NCBI RefSeq assembly: GCF_001418335.1
Contig: NZ_LIPP01000005.1
Span: 36,357-100,356, forward strand
DNA length: 64,000 bases
From: Streptomyces aurantiacus
GTDB taxonomy: Bacteria > Actinomycetota > Actinomycetes > Streptomycetales > Streptomycetaceae
Reading direction: 5' to 3'
Made by a program: the position numbers and the translations under genes. Below are positions 37,805 to 46,464 of the stretch, one piece after another. Numbering within the stretch: position 1 is the first letter of the stretch; every line of letters begins with the position of its first letter. The notes under the pieces are model-generated. The model was not told where the DNA came from. It ran no database searches and saw nothing but the letters and a program-made list of their open reading frames with translations.

Positions 37805-40575
37805 TGGGAGCCCTCGTGCCCGAACTCGACCAGCGGGTCATCACCGGGCTGCTCACCACCCGGCTGGCCCGCACCAAGGGCCGGCGGCTGCTGCTGGTGC
37901 ACGGGAAGTACGCGGCGAATGGGCCCGAAGAGTTCAGCGTGCCGACCGGCGACGGGAGACGGCGCAAGGTTCGGGTCGCCCATGCCACCTCGGTACTCGG
38001 ACTTACCGACGCTTGGCAGGCCCATCTGGCTACCAAGAACGTGGACTTGCTGGTGGTCACCACGGATGTGCCGGGGGAACGGATCAGTCTCGATCTGCTG
38101 GGTGAGATGGTGCGCTCGCAGATCATCGCTGTAGACGAGGCCGATATCGTCAAGCAGCTCTTCGGCGCCTCCGACCTCGACCCGCGCATGCGGCGAGATC
38201 CATGGCTGTGGCTGCCGGCCGCGCTGATCGACGCCGAGCCTGATGCGACGCGGGGCGGCTGGCCGCAGCACGGTGCCGTGCTCACCCTGGACGCGGCGAT
38301 GCGTGCGTTGGTCGGAGTGCGGCTCGGGCTTGAGGGCCTCTTCGAGGGCGGGGCGTCGGTGGACGTCGACGCCCTGCTGGCCTGGTCCCGTACGCTGGGC
38401 GGTCCCGAGCGCCTCGCCAAGCTGTCGGAGGCCGAACGCCGAGGCATCACCGAATGGCTGGCGCAGAGTGCGGGCGAGGCTGCGCCTGTGCTCCTGCGGC
38501 TCGCACTCCAGGGGCGGGGGGCCGAGGCCACCGCGCTGGGTGTGCTGGCGTCCGTCGTGACCGGGGACGCGGCATCGGCCGACGCGGCCGTCGCACTTGG
38601 CTCGGTGTTCGGGCGGGGATCCCGTCCCTCCGAACTCCGGGCCTATGCACGGGCGGTGGAAGGCACCCTGACCCGCTGGATCGGCGAGGCATCGAGCCGG
38701 GGACCACAGAGCGAGGAGGCCCTGCAGCGGGTTGTCGATGTGCTGCACCAGGCGGACCGGCTGGCAGACGACGCCCATCTGACCGCCGCACTGGCCGGCA
38801 ACCCCTTCCTGCCATCCGGTTTCCAGGCACGGCTGCACGGGCTGGCCGACGCCCTGCCCAAAGGGCCGCAGGCCGCTCAAGCCGCCTGGGAGCATGTGGC
38901 GGAGCATCGACTCGCCGCCGTCCTCTACCCGAAGCAGGTCGAGCTCGCGGGCATGGCGGTGCGGCTGCGGCGCTGGCTGGACACGCCGGAACCGGTCATG
39001 TCCTCGGTCGGTCAGGCTGTGCGTACGCATGTGGCCGACTGGGGGTGGGCGGACCGGGCACTCGCGCAGCTGTGGGCAGGCGGCGGAGAGGCCGAGCCCG
39101 CGCTGGCGCTGGTGTATCGCACGGTGCACGACGCGGTGCGACGGCGGCGGGCGCTGCTCGACGAGGCTTTCGCGGCTCGACTCGGACCGTGGGTCGAGCG
39201 CGCCACCACCGCGCAGTCCGGTGGGGCGCTGCTCGTGGAGGATGTCCTGCGGACGATCGCACTCCCGCTCGCGAAGGTGCGGCCGCCGCTGGTGATCGTC
39301 CTGGACGGGATGAGCAGCGCGGTCGCGGCCCAGCTCGGCGAGGAGCTGACCGGCGCGGGGAGGTGGAGTGAACTGTCCGGCGAGGGACGACGGTCCGCTG
39401 CCGTCGCTGTGGTCCCTTCGGTCACGGCGATCAGCCGGGCGACCTTGCTGTGCGGACGGCCGTCTGCGGGCGGTCAGAGCGTGGAGAAGGAGGGGTTTGC
39501 TGCCTTCTGGAAACAGCACCGGCACACGGCGGTCCTCTTCCATAAGGACGAAATCCCTGGACCGGCCGGGCAGTTGCTCGACCCGCGGCTGGTCGCAGCG
39601 ATCGCCTCGGACGACGTGGTCGGCGTCGTACTGAACACGATCAGCGAGAGTCTCGATCACGGGCAGCGGGGCGCGCTCGCCGACTGGCCGGTGAGCCGGG
39701 TGAAGTACCTCACCGAGCTCCTCAACTCCGCTCGTGGGCAAGGTCGTCCGGTGGTACTGGTGTCCGACCACGGGCATGTGCTGGACCGAACAGGAACCGA
39801 GGCCGGGCCGTCCACCGCCGAGGGCGTGGAGTCGGCCCGCTGGCGTACGGGGCCGGAGGTCGGTGAAGGCGAGGTCTCGCTTTCCGGGCCCCGGGTGCTG
39901 GAGAACGGCGGCCGGGTCACCGTGCCCTGGTCGGAGGAGATCCGCTACACCCCGCGCAAGTCCGGGTACCACGGCGGTGTTGCGCTCGCCGAGATGACGG
40001 TGCCGGTGCTGGTCCTGGCACCGTCGGCAGAGCTGGCACCCGCGGAGTGGAGCGAGCTGCCACGCGAAACCGTACAGCCGTCGTGGTGGGAGGCGGAAGC
40101 CACATCCCCACCGGTGTCGATCCCTGCCAAGCCAGCGAAGAGGGCAGCGAAGGTCAAACCGAAGCCACGACCGCAGGAAGGTGAGCTCTTCGCCGACGAT
40201 GCGGTCGAGGTGCCCGCCGCCACCCCACCGGCGGAACCGGCGCTACTCACGCTCGGTCAGCAGATCCTCGACACCACGGTCTACAAGCATCAGCGCAAGT
40301 TCGTCCGCAAGCCGCCGGAGCACAAGGTGGTGGCCGCCGTCATCGACGCGCTCGACCACGCGGGCGGCACGCTCTCGCTCGCGGCGGTCGCCGCGGCCGC
40401 CCTCGGTTCGGGTGGCCGTACGAACACCCGAACCGAGGGCCTTGTGACCGTGCTGACCCGGCTGTTGAACATCGAGGGCTACGAGGTCATCAGCCTGATC
40501 GACTCCCGGACCAGGGTCCGGCTCAACCGTGAGACGCTGCGTGAGCAGTTCGAGCTGTCCCAGGAGAGCGTGTGA
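37804..40575 (+). CDS. pglZ: PglZ, BREX-2 alkaline-phosphatase-superfamily protein
   Basis: The 923-aa protein has a PglZ domain of alkaline phosphatase fold. Metal-site elements are VIVLDGMSS (about 498-506, D501) and LVSDHGHV (652-659, D655, H656, H658). The N-terminal half (about 1-480) is helical, and a Pro/Lys-rich linker (about 760-800) separates a small C-terminal domain. PglZ is the hallmark protein of all BREX types. In S. coelicolor it is toxic unless balanced by PglX, so coordinated expression matters. That fits the tight overlap here (TGATG at the start, GTGA at the end). Confidence 0.93.
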   Translation: MGALVPELDQRVITGLLTTRLARTKGRRLLLVHGKYAANGPEEFSVPTGDGRRRKVRVAHATSVLGLTDAWQAHLATKNVDLLVVTTDVPGERISLDLLGEMVRSQIIAVDEADIVKQLFGASDLDPRMRRDPWLWLPAALIDAEPDATRGGWPQHGAVLTLDAAMRALVGVRLGLEGLFEGGASVDVDALLAWSRTLGGPERLAKLSEAERRGITEWLAQSAGEAAPVLLRLALQGRGAEATALGVLASVVTGDAASADAAVALGSVFGRGSRPSELRAYARAVEGTLTRWIGEASSRGPQSEEALQRVVDVLHQADRLADDAHLTAALAGNPFLPSGFQARLHGLADALPKGPQAAQAAWEHVAEHRLAAVLYPKQVELAGMAVRLRRWLDTPEPVMSSVGQAVRTHVADWGWADRALAQLWAGGGEAEPALALVYRTVHDAVRRRRALLDEAFAARLGPWVERATTAQSGGALLVEDVLRTIALPLAKVRPPLVIVLDGMSSAVAAQLGEELTGAGRWSELSGEGRRSAAVAVVPSVTAISRATLLCGRPSAGGQSVEKEGFAAFWKQHRHTAVLFHKDEIPGPAGQLLDPRLVAAIASDDVVGVVLNTISESLDHGQRGALADWPVSRVKYLTELLNSARGQGRPVVLVSDHGHVLDRTGTEAGPSTAEGVESARWRTGPEVGEGEVSLSGPRVLENGGRVTVPWSEEIRYTPRKSGYHGGVALAEMTVPVLVLAPSAELAPAEWSELPRETVQPSWWEAEATSPPVSIPAKPAKRAAKVKPKPRPQEGELFADDAVEVPAATPPAEPALLTLGQQILDTTVYKHQRKFVRKPPEHKVVAAVIDALDHAGGTLSLAAVAAAALGSGGRTNTRTEGLVTVLTRLLNIEGYEVISLIDSRTRVRLNRETLREQFELSQESV

Positions 40576-41900
40576 GCGTCGCATCCGTCAGCGCGGCCCG
40601 CCGCCGCGAGGTCATCGACGCGTTGCGGCGCGGGACCGTGCCGCAGTCGGGACTCGACCTGTTCGCGGTCGGTCTGGACCGTTTCACGCCCGCGTTGGAC
40701 GAGCGGATCTCCACGATCGCATCGGGCGGCGCGTCCTTTCACGCGATCCGTGGAGAGTACGGGTCCGGCAAGACGTTCTTCGCACGCTGGCTCGCCGAAC
40801 GGGCCAAGCGGTCCGGGCTGGCCACCGCCGAGATCCAGATCTCCGAAACGGAGACCCCGCTGCACAAGCTGGAGACCGTCTACCGCCGGCTCACCGAGCG
40901 GCTGACCACCGCGACCGAACCGGCCAGTGCGCTGCGCTCGGTGGTCGACGGATGGTTCTACACCCTTGAGCAAGAGGTGGACGAGGCGCATCCCGAACTC
41001 GCCGGGGACAACGCGGCGTTGGAGGAGGCGGTCGAGGACCTGCTGGAGGAACGACTGCGCGCGGTCGCCCGGACCACGCCGGCGTTCTCCGCGGCTTTGC
41101 GCGGTTACCGCAAGGCTACGCTTGCCGGGGATTCGGCGGCCGCCGAGGCTGTAATCGCCTGGCTTGGCGGCCAGAAGGCGGTGGCCGCCTCCGCACGACG
41201 AACCGCAGGAGTACGCGGAGACCTGGACCACTTCGCGGCGCTCGGCTTCCTCCAGGGTCTGCTCACCGTACTGAAGGACTGTGGGCATCCCGGGCTCCTG
41301 GTGGTCCTGGACGAGATCGAGACCTTGCAGCGGGTCCGAGGCGACGTACGTGAGAAGGGGCTGAACGCACTGCGTCAGCTCCTCGACGAGATCGACGCGG
41401 GCCGCTTTCCCGGACTCTTCCTGGTGATCACCGGAACCCCCGCCTTCTACGACGGACAGCAGGGCATACAGCGACTCCCACCGCTCTCCCAACGGCTGGC
41501 GACCGACTTCTCGACCGATCCGCGCTTCGACTCACCGCGGGCGGTCCAACTGCGCCTGACCGGCTTCGATCTCGTAAGACTCGGCGAACTCGGCTGTTCC
41601 GTAAGGAACCTGTACGCGGGCGCGGCCAAGCACCCTGAGCGCATCGAGGCACTGGTCGATGACGCGTACGTCGCCGAGCTGGCCACCGCCATGACAGGCA
41701 AGCTCGGCGGGCGGGCCGGGATCGCCCCACGGCTGTTCCTGCGCAAGCTGGTCGCGGATGTACTGGACCGGGTCGACGAATTCGACGAATTCGACCCACG
41801 CAAGCACTACGCGCTGACGGTGAACGCCACTGAGTTGAGCGAGGTCGAGCGCAACGCGGCAGCAAGCAGCGCCGACGAGATCGAGCTGGAGCTGCCATGA
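40572..41900 (+). CDS. brxD: BrxD, BREX system ATP-binding protein
   Basis: This 442-aa ATPase starts at GTG 40572, overlapping the pglZ stop. Walker A is GEYGSGKT (61-68) and Walker B is LLVVLDEIE (about 240-248). It matches the BREX-2 BrxD ATPase (DUF2791-type), encoded before the helicase in this BREX type. It likely couples ATP use to loading of the helicase BrxHI, with which its gene overlaps (ATGA, 41897-41900). The role is inferred from family and position. Confidence 0.9.
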   Translation: MSVASVSAARRREVIDALRRGTVPQSGLDLFAVGLDRFTPALDERISTIASGGASFHAIRGEYGSGKTFFARWLAERAKRSGLATAEIQISETETPLHKLETVYRRLTERLTTATEPASALRSVVDGWFYTLEQEVDEAHPELAGDNAALEEAVEDLLEERLRAVARTTPAFSAALRGYRKATLAGDSAAAEAVIAWLGGQKAVAASARRTAGVRGDLDHFAALGFLQGLLTVLKDCGHPGLLVVLDEIETLQRVRGDVREKGLNALRQLLDEIDAGRFPGLFLVITGTPAFYDGQQGIQRLPPLSQRLATDFSTDPRFDSPRAVQLRLTGFDLVRLGELGCSVRNLYAGAAKHPERIEALVDDAYVAELATAMTGKLGGRAGIAPRLFLRKLVADVLDRVDEFDEFDPRKHYALTVNATELSEVERNAAASSADEIELELP

Positions 41901-44029
41901 CCGGCGCCCCCGAACCGCTCGACCGGTTACATCCCGGACTGGTCCATCACATCGTCAACACCCTGGGATGGCCCGAGCTGCGCCCTCTCCAGGAGGAGGC
42001 CATCGAGCCGCTGCTCGACGGCTCGGACGCTGTCCTTCTGGCCCCGACCGCCGGCGGAAAAACCGAGGCCGCCTCCTTCCCGCTGCTCTCGAAGATGGCG
42101 CAGGAGAACTGGACCGGCACCTCGGTGTTGTATGTCTGTCCGCTGAAGGCGCTGCTGAACAACCTTCTGCCGCGCCTGGAGACGTACACCTCCTGGCTGG
42201 GGCGGACCGCCGCACTGTGGCACGGAGACGTGTCGCAGCCGCGCCGCAAGAGGATCCTGCGGGATCGGCCGGACGTACTGCTGACCACACCGGAATCGCT
42301 GGAAGCGATGCTCGTCAGCACCAATGTCGATCACCGCGCGTTCTTCTCAGGACTGCAGGCCATCGTCGTCGACGAGGTGCACGCCTTCGCAGGGGACGAC
42401 CGGGGGTGGCACCTGCTGGCCGTGCTCGAACGCCTGCAACGCGTCGTCGGACGACCGGTACAACGCATCGGGCTTTCCGCGACGGTGGGCAACCCGGATC
42501 ACCTGCTCACCTGGCTGCAAGGATCCGGGAGCGGGCACCGCGCGGCGCGGGTCGTTGCCCCACACCTGCGCGAGGCATCCCCTGTGCTGCCCCCGCCCGG
42601 CGACATCCAGGTCGACTATGTGGGCTCCCTAGAGAACGCGGCCACAGTGATCACTGCGCTGCACCGCGGCGAGAAGCGGCTCGTGTTCTGCGAATCGCGC
42701 CGACAGGTCGAGAAGCTCGGACAGAGCCTGCGGGCCAAGGGGGTGACCACTTTCCTGTCGCACGCGTCCCTGTCAGTGGATGAACGGCGGCGGGCGGAGG
42801 AAGCCTTCACCGAAGCGCGCGACTGCGTGATCGTCTCGACAAGCACCCTCGAACTCGGCATCGACGTAGGCGACTTGGATCGCGTCATCCAGGTCGATGC
42901 ACCCGCCAGCGTGGCCTCTTTCCTCCAGCGTCTTGGCCGGACCGGCCGGCGGTCGGGTTCCATCCGCAACTGTCTGTTCCTCACCATCGACGAGGACGGA
43001 CTGATCGCTGCGGCAGCCCTGCTCCTGCTGTGGTCGCGCGGTTGGGTGGAGCCGGTGGTGGCCCCGCCGGAGCCGCGGCACATCGTCGCCCAACAAGTAC
43101 TGGCCCTCTGTCTGCAGGAGCATCGGGTCGGGGACCGGCTGTGGCAGGAATGGTGGGGAGGGCTTGGTCCTTTCGGCGCTTCGGCCGAGCCCATCGTGCG
43201 CCACCTGATCGAGGAGGGGTTCCTGGACCGGGACGGAGGGATGCTGTTCATCGGTCCTGAGGCGGAACGCCGGTTCGGCTACCGGCACTTCATGGACCTC
43301 ACTGCAGTGTTCACCGCAGCTCCGGAATTCACGGTGCTTTCGGGACGCACCGAGATCGGCACGACCAATCCCGCGCTGTTGACCGAAGAGGTGGTAGGAC
43401 CTCGGCGCCTGCTCCTCGCCGGGCAGAGCTGGCAGGTTACGTACATCGACTGGTCCCGGCGGCGATGCTTCGTCGAACCGGTCGATGGCGGCGGGAAGGC
43501 GCGCTGGGGAGGAGCAGGTTCCGGCCGGACCGCCTCGTACGAACTGACGCGCGCAGCACGGGAAGTTCTCCTCGGCGCCGACCCGCCGGTCACCCTCACC
43601 GGGCGCGCCAGGACCGCACTCGCCCAAGCACGCGAGAGCAGCTCGGAACTGGTCCACCCCGACGGGACAGTGGTCGTAAGAGGCGGACGTGACACCAACG
43701 TACGCTGGTGGACCTGGGCCGGTTACCGGGCCAACGCCACACTGACTGCCACACTCACCACGATCGCCGATCCGCTCCAGAGACCAACGGATACATGCAT
43801 CCGCCTTCGCGAGGACGCGACACCCGCAGAGTGGAGGAAGGTCACTTCGGAGGCCGCCGATCAGCTGTGCCTTCCGGCAGTGGACGCGCGTGCGCTGAAC
43901 GGCCTCAAGTTCAACGCCGCACTGCCGACCCGGCTCGCGGAGGCCACCCTTGCCGCACGGCTCGCGGATCTGGACGGTGCGACGGCTGCGCTCAGAGAAC
44001 CGACCAGGTTCACGGCCCTAGGACAGTGA
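41897..44029 (+). CDS. brxHI: BrxHI, Lhr-like DEAD/DEAH-box helicase of BREX type 2
   Basis: The 710-aa superfamily 2 helicase has Walker A APTAGGKTE (49-57, K55), the DEVH box (159-162), LSAT motif III, and a second RecA domain with STSTLELGIDVGDLDRV and the arginine-finger segment QRLGRTGRR. A C-terminal Lhr-like region follows. It is the last gene of the BREX-2 operon, and its length is as expected. No clear intrinsic terminator hairpin is seen just after the TGA. Confidence 0.9.
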   Translation: MTGAPEPLDRLHPGLVHHIVNTLGWPELRPLQEEAIEPLLDGSDAVLLAPTAGGKTEAASFPLLSKMAQENWTGTSVLYVCPLKALLNNLLPRLETYTSWLGRTAALWHGDVSQPRRKRILRDRPDVLLTTPESLEAMLVSTNVDHRAFFSGLQAIVVDEVHAFAGDDRGWHLLAVLERLQRVVGRPVQRIGLSATVGNPDHLLTWLQGSGSGHRAARVVAPHLREASPVLPPPGDIQVDYVGSLENAATVITALHRGEKRLVFCESRRQVEKLGQSLRAKGVTTFLSHASLSVDERRRAEEAFTEARDCVIVSTSTLELGIDVGDLDRVIQVDAPASVASFLQRLGRTGRRSGSIRNCLFLTIDEDGLIAAAALLLLWSRGWVEPVVAPPEPRHIVAQQVLALCLQEHRVGDRLWQEWWGGLGPFGASAEPIVRHLIEEGFLDRDGGMLFIGPEAERRFGYRHFMDLTAVFTAAPEFTVLSGRTEIGTTNPALLTEEVVGPRRLLLAGQSWQVTYIDWSRRRCFVEPVDGGGKARWGGAGSGRTASYELTRAAREVLLGADPPVTLTGRARTALAQARESSSELVHPDGTVVVRGGRDTNVRWWTWAGYRANATLTATLTTIADPLQRPTDTCIRLREDATPAEWRKVTSEAADQLCLPAVDARALNGLKFNAALPTRLAEATLAARLADLDGATAALREPTRFTALGQ

Positions 44030-44457
44030 CAAGGGTGTCGATCAACGAGAGGTCAAGAGCTGACAGACGTGATCCTGCCTCAGGAGATCAAGCTCGTGCG
44101 TCTCGCTGCTGCACGTCCTTAAGGACTCCGGTACATCGCGGACGACGGCTCACAGCCAGCGATGAGAGGTGCCCTGGCCCTGATCCCACGCAGGCGATGC
44201 ATCGCGTCAGCGCCGACTTGGTCCCTGTCTGGTCCCTGGACCTTGTCTTTCCGTTCCAGAGCGGATACATCGGAGGCCAACAACAATCTTGATTACCTGT
44301 TCCGTCGCAGGTCAGAGGTATCAAAGAGCTTCCGAACAGCACAGCACAGCACCCACGACTTTCCGAACTCGCGAGCAGCGGATTCAGTCCGTTCAACCGA
44401 AGTTGCCCCTCCGATACCTCACGAGGAACGTTTCCGCAGGTCAGGGCGCTACTGAGG
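44030..44457. other. Intergenic region after the BREX operon, no supported gene
   Basis: 428 nt between brxHI and the tRNA fragment. Short frames exist but have no ribosome binding site or recognisable product. It probably includes the end of the island and the BREX transcript's 3' region. Confidence 0.45.
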
Positions 44458-44505
44458 TGGGGCGGGTGGGACTCGAACCCACGGCCAGCGGATTATGAGT
44501 CCGCT
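44458..44505 (-). other. 3' fragment of a CAU-anticodon tRNA (putative attachment site)
   Basis: Read on the minus strand, these 48 nt give an anticodon stem-loop with CTCATAA (anticodon CAT), a variable region, a full T arm (stem GTGGG/CCCAC, loop TTCGAGT) and an acceptor 3' strand CCGCCCC followed by A. The sequence that should precede it (D arm and 5' acceptor GGGGCGG) is absent. Actinobacterial integrative elements commonly recombine into tRNA 3' ends and leave such a duplicate, so this is a likely att site at the right edge of the island. Confidence 0.7.
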
Positions 44506-44933
44506 GTTCCTCTCTACGAGGTATCAACCCGGCCGACAGCGTGCGTCAGCAGACTGATTCCGCTGACTGCCGGGACACGCTCTGAACCAAGGTTCCGAAG
44601 CCAAGATCCGGACCAGACGCGGGCCAGCGGCCAGTCACACATTCCAACTAGCATCGTTTCTACTGGTCAGCGACGTGCGAGCCCTGTACCACCAGAAGGC
44701 GAAGAACCTGCCGGGCGGTCCGCACCGGTGACTGAGCCTGACCGCTTGGCACCACGAAATTCTCGGCGATCACGCTTGACCGGCCTACGCATCGGATCGT
44801 CCGACCAGCGGCGCAACCCACCTGACACCCCATCAGAACGAGCGTCAAATGAGCGTCACGGGCGTCATTTCAGCGTCAAGATATCGCCCGTAACGCCCAC
44901 ACCGCACATAACGCGCACGCGCGAAACCCCAGG
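44506..44933. other. Intergenic region between att-like site and core genes
   Basis: 428 nt without a supported gene. It contains the GCGTCA repeat cluster described separately and leads into the 3' end of the RNA methyltransferase gene. Confidence 0.45.
44842..44878. repeat. Four direct GCGTCA repeats at helical-turn spacing
   Basis: GCGTCA occurs at 44842, 44853, 44862 and 44873 (start-to-start distances 11, 9 and 11 nt). Such phased short repeats are typical of protein binding sites. Possible roles are integrase arm-type sites beside the attachment site or a regulator site. No palindrome dominates. Confidence 0.5.
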
Positions 44934-46274
44934 TCAGACGCCCTTCGCCACCGGTTCAAGGATCGCCACGCACTCCACATGGTGCGTCATCGGAAACAGG
45001 TCGAACGCCCGCAGCGTCCGCACCCGGTACCCGCCCTCCCTGAAGTACGCCAGGTCCCGTGCCAGCGCCGCCGGGTCGCAGGCCACGTATGCGATCTTGC
45101 GGGCGCCCAGTGCGGCCAGCTGCTGGACCGTCTTCTTGCCGGCGCCCGCGCGCGGCGGGTCCAGGACGATCAGGTCGGCCTCCTTGATGCCGGTGCGCGG
45201 GAGGACCGTCTCGACCTTGCCCTGCTCGATGCGGACGCGGTCGAACGCGGCGAGGTTGTGCCGGGCGTCCTCCACCGCGCGCTTGCCCGACTCGATGCCG
45301 AGGACCGCGCCCTTGTCGCCGAGGCGGTCCGCGAGGGCGCCGGCGAAGAGGCCGACGCCGCAGTACAGGTCGAGCGCCATGTCGCCCTTGCGCGGCAGCA
45401 GGCCCTGCATGACGGCCTTGACCAGGGTGTCGGCCGCCTGCGGGTGGACCTGCCAGAAGCCGCCGCTGCCGACCCGGTGCGTACGCCCGTCGGCGCGCTC
45501 GCGGACGAAGGCGCGGCCGTGGACCCGGTGGATCCCGCCGTCGTGCTCCTCGACGCGCATGACGGAGGCCGGCTTGTCGAGTTCGACGAGGGGCAGCCGG
45601 GCACCGGGTTTCGGTTCGAGGATCACCATGCGGTCCTGCGAACCCGTCGCGGCGATCGCCTCGACCGATTCCATGCCGGACCAGTCGTGCTTCTCGATGC
45701 CCAGCTCGGAGACCCCGGGCGCGGCGATCATGCAGTGCTCGATCGGCTCGACCTCGTGCGAGCGGTGGCGGCGCAGACCGGCGTTGCCGTCCTCGTCGAC
45801 GGCGTACTGCACGCGCGTACGCCATGCGGGCACCTCGCCGGGGGGCAGCTTGTCGCCCTCGGCCGGCATCACCGTGCCGTCCCAGCCGGCCTCCTCCGGC
45901 GTGAGGCCCGCGAGCCGCTGGAGCTGCTCGGTGACGACCTCCCCCTTCAGCCGCCGCTGCGCACCCGGCTTGGCGTGCTGCCAGTCGCAGCCGCCGCAGC
46001 GCCCGGGGCCGGCGTAGGGGCACGGGGCCGCCACCCGGTCCTTGGACGCGTCCAGGATCTCGACCGCGTCGGCGCGCAGGAAGCGCGAGTCCTCCTCGCC
46101 GTCCGTCACCCGCGCCACGACCCGCTCGCCGGGCAACGCGTGCCGTACGAAGAGGACCTGGCCGGCGTCGGTACGGGCGATGCAGTGCCCGCCGTGCGCT
46201 ACGGGGCCGATCTCGACCTCGTACTCCTGCCCCACGAGCGACCCCGCCGGCGTTTTCTTCGGTTCTGCCTGCAT
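44934..46274 (-). CDS. TRAM-domain class I SAM-dependent RNA (uracil-5) methyltransferase
   Basis: The 446-aa protein starts at ATG 46274; an upstream in-frame extension lacks family similarity. A TRAM RNA-binding domain (about 12-70, LVGQEYEVEIGPVAHGG) is followed by a Cys cluster for FeS (CPYAGPGRCGGCDWQH), SAM motif I (DLYCGVGLFAG), LDPPRAGAGKK and the catalytic cysteine segment YVACDPAALARDL. This is the RumA/TrmA family, which makes 5-methyluridine in rRNA or tRNA; the exact target is unknown. It is the first core gene right of the island. Confidence 0.9.
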   Translation of the reverse strand: MQAEPKKTPAGSLVGQEYEVEIGPVAHGGHCIARTDAGQVLFVRHALPGERVVARVTDGEEDSRFLRADAVEILDASKDRVAAPCPYAGPGRCGGCDWQHAKPGAQRRLKGEVVTEQLQRLAGLTPEEAGWDGTVMPAEGDKLPPGEVPAWRTRVQYAVDEDGNAGLRRHRSHEVEPIEHCMIAAPGVSELGIEKHDWSGMESVEAIAATGSQDRMVILEPKPGARLPLVELDKPASVMRVEEHDGGIHRVHGRAFVRERADGRTHRVGSGGFWQVHPQAADTLVKAVMQGLLPRKGDMALDLYCGVGLFAGALADRLGDKGAVLGIESGKRAVEDARHNLAAFDRVRIEQGKVETVLPRTGIKEADLIVLDPPRAGAGKKTVQQLAALGARKIAYVACDPAALARDLAYFREGGYRVRTLRAFDLFPMTHHVECVAILEPVAKGV

Positions 46275-46464
46275 TGCGGGGTGACTCCAGATGCGAAAGG
46301 TACGAAAGGGGGAATGGGGGGAACTTACGGCCGGACCGGCCGGACCACAGCCCACCAGTCTACGTGGACGCCGCCCGACCGCTCACCACACCGCTCACCA
46401 CAAGCCGGCCGGCCCTGCCAACCGCTCTGCCGGCCCTGCCACCCTGCCCGCTCCGCCGGGAGCC

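Larger units (their letters stand above)
25685..44029 (+). other. Complete BREX type 2 (Pgl) phage-defence operon
   Basis: Six genes, pglW-pglX-pglY-pglZ-brxD-brxHI, lie in the order defined for BREX type 2, all intact and each overlapping the next by 1-8 nt. All core motifs (NERD/kinase, DPACGSG/NPPY methyltransferase, three P-loops, PglZ metal site, DEVH helicase) are visible. In S. coelicolor, pglWX and pglYZ are split; here they form one 18-kb transcription unit. Confidence 0.93.

Noticed and set aside
37798..39972. Long minus-strand frame opposite pglZ (724 codons)
   Set aside because: Antisense shadow of a high-GC gene; no motif, and pglZ motifs are clear on the plus strand.
44458..44540. 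Complete tRNA gene
   Set aside because: No D arm and no 5' acceptor strand able to pair with CCGCCCC; only the 3' part is present.
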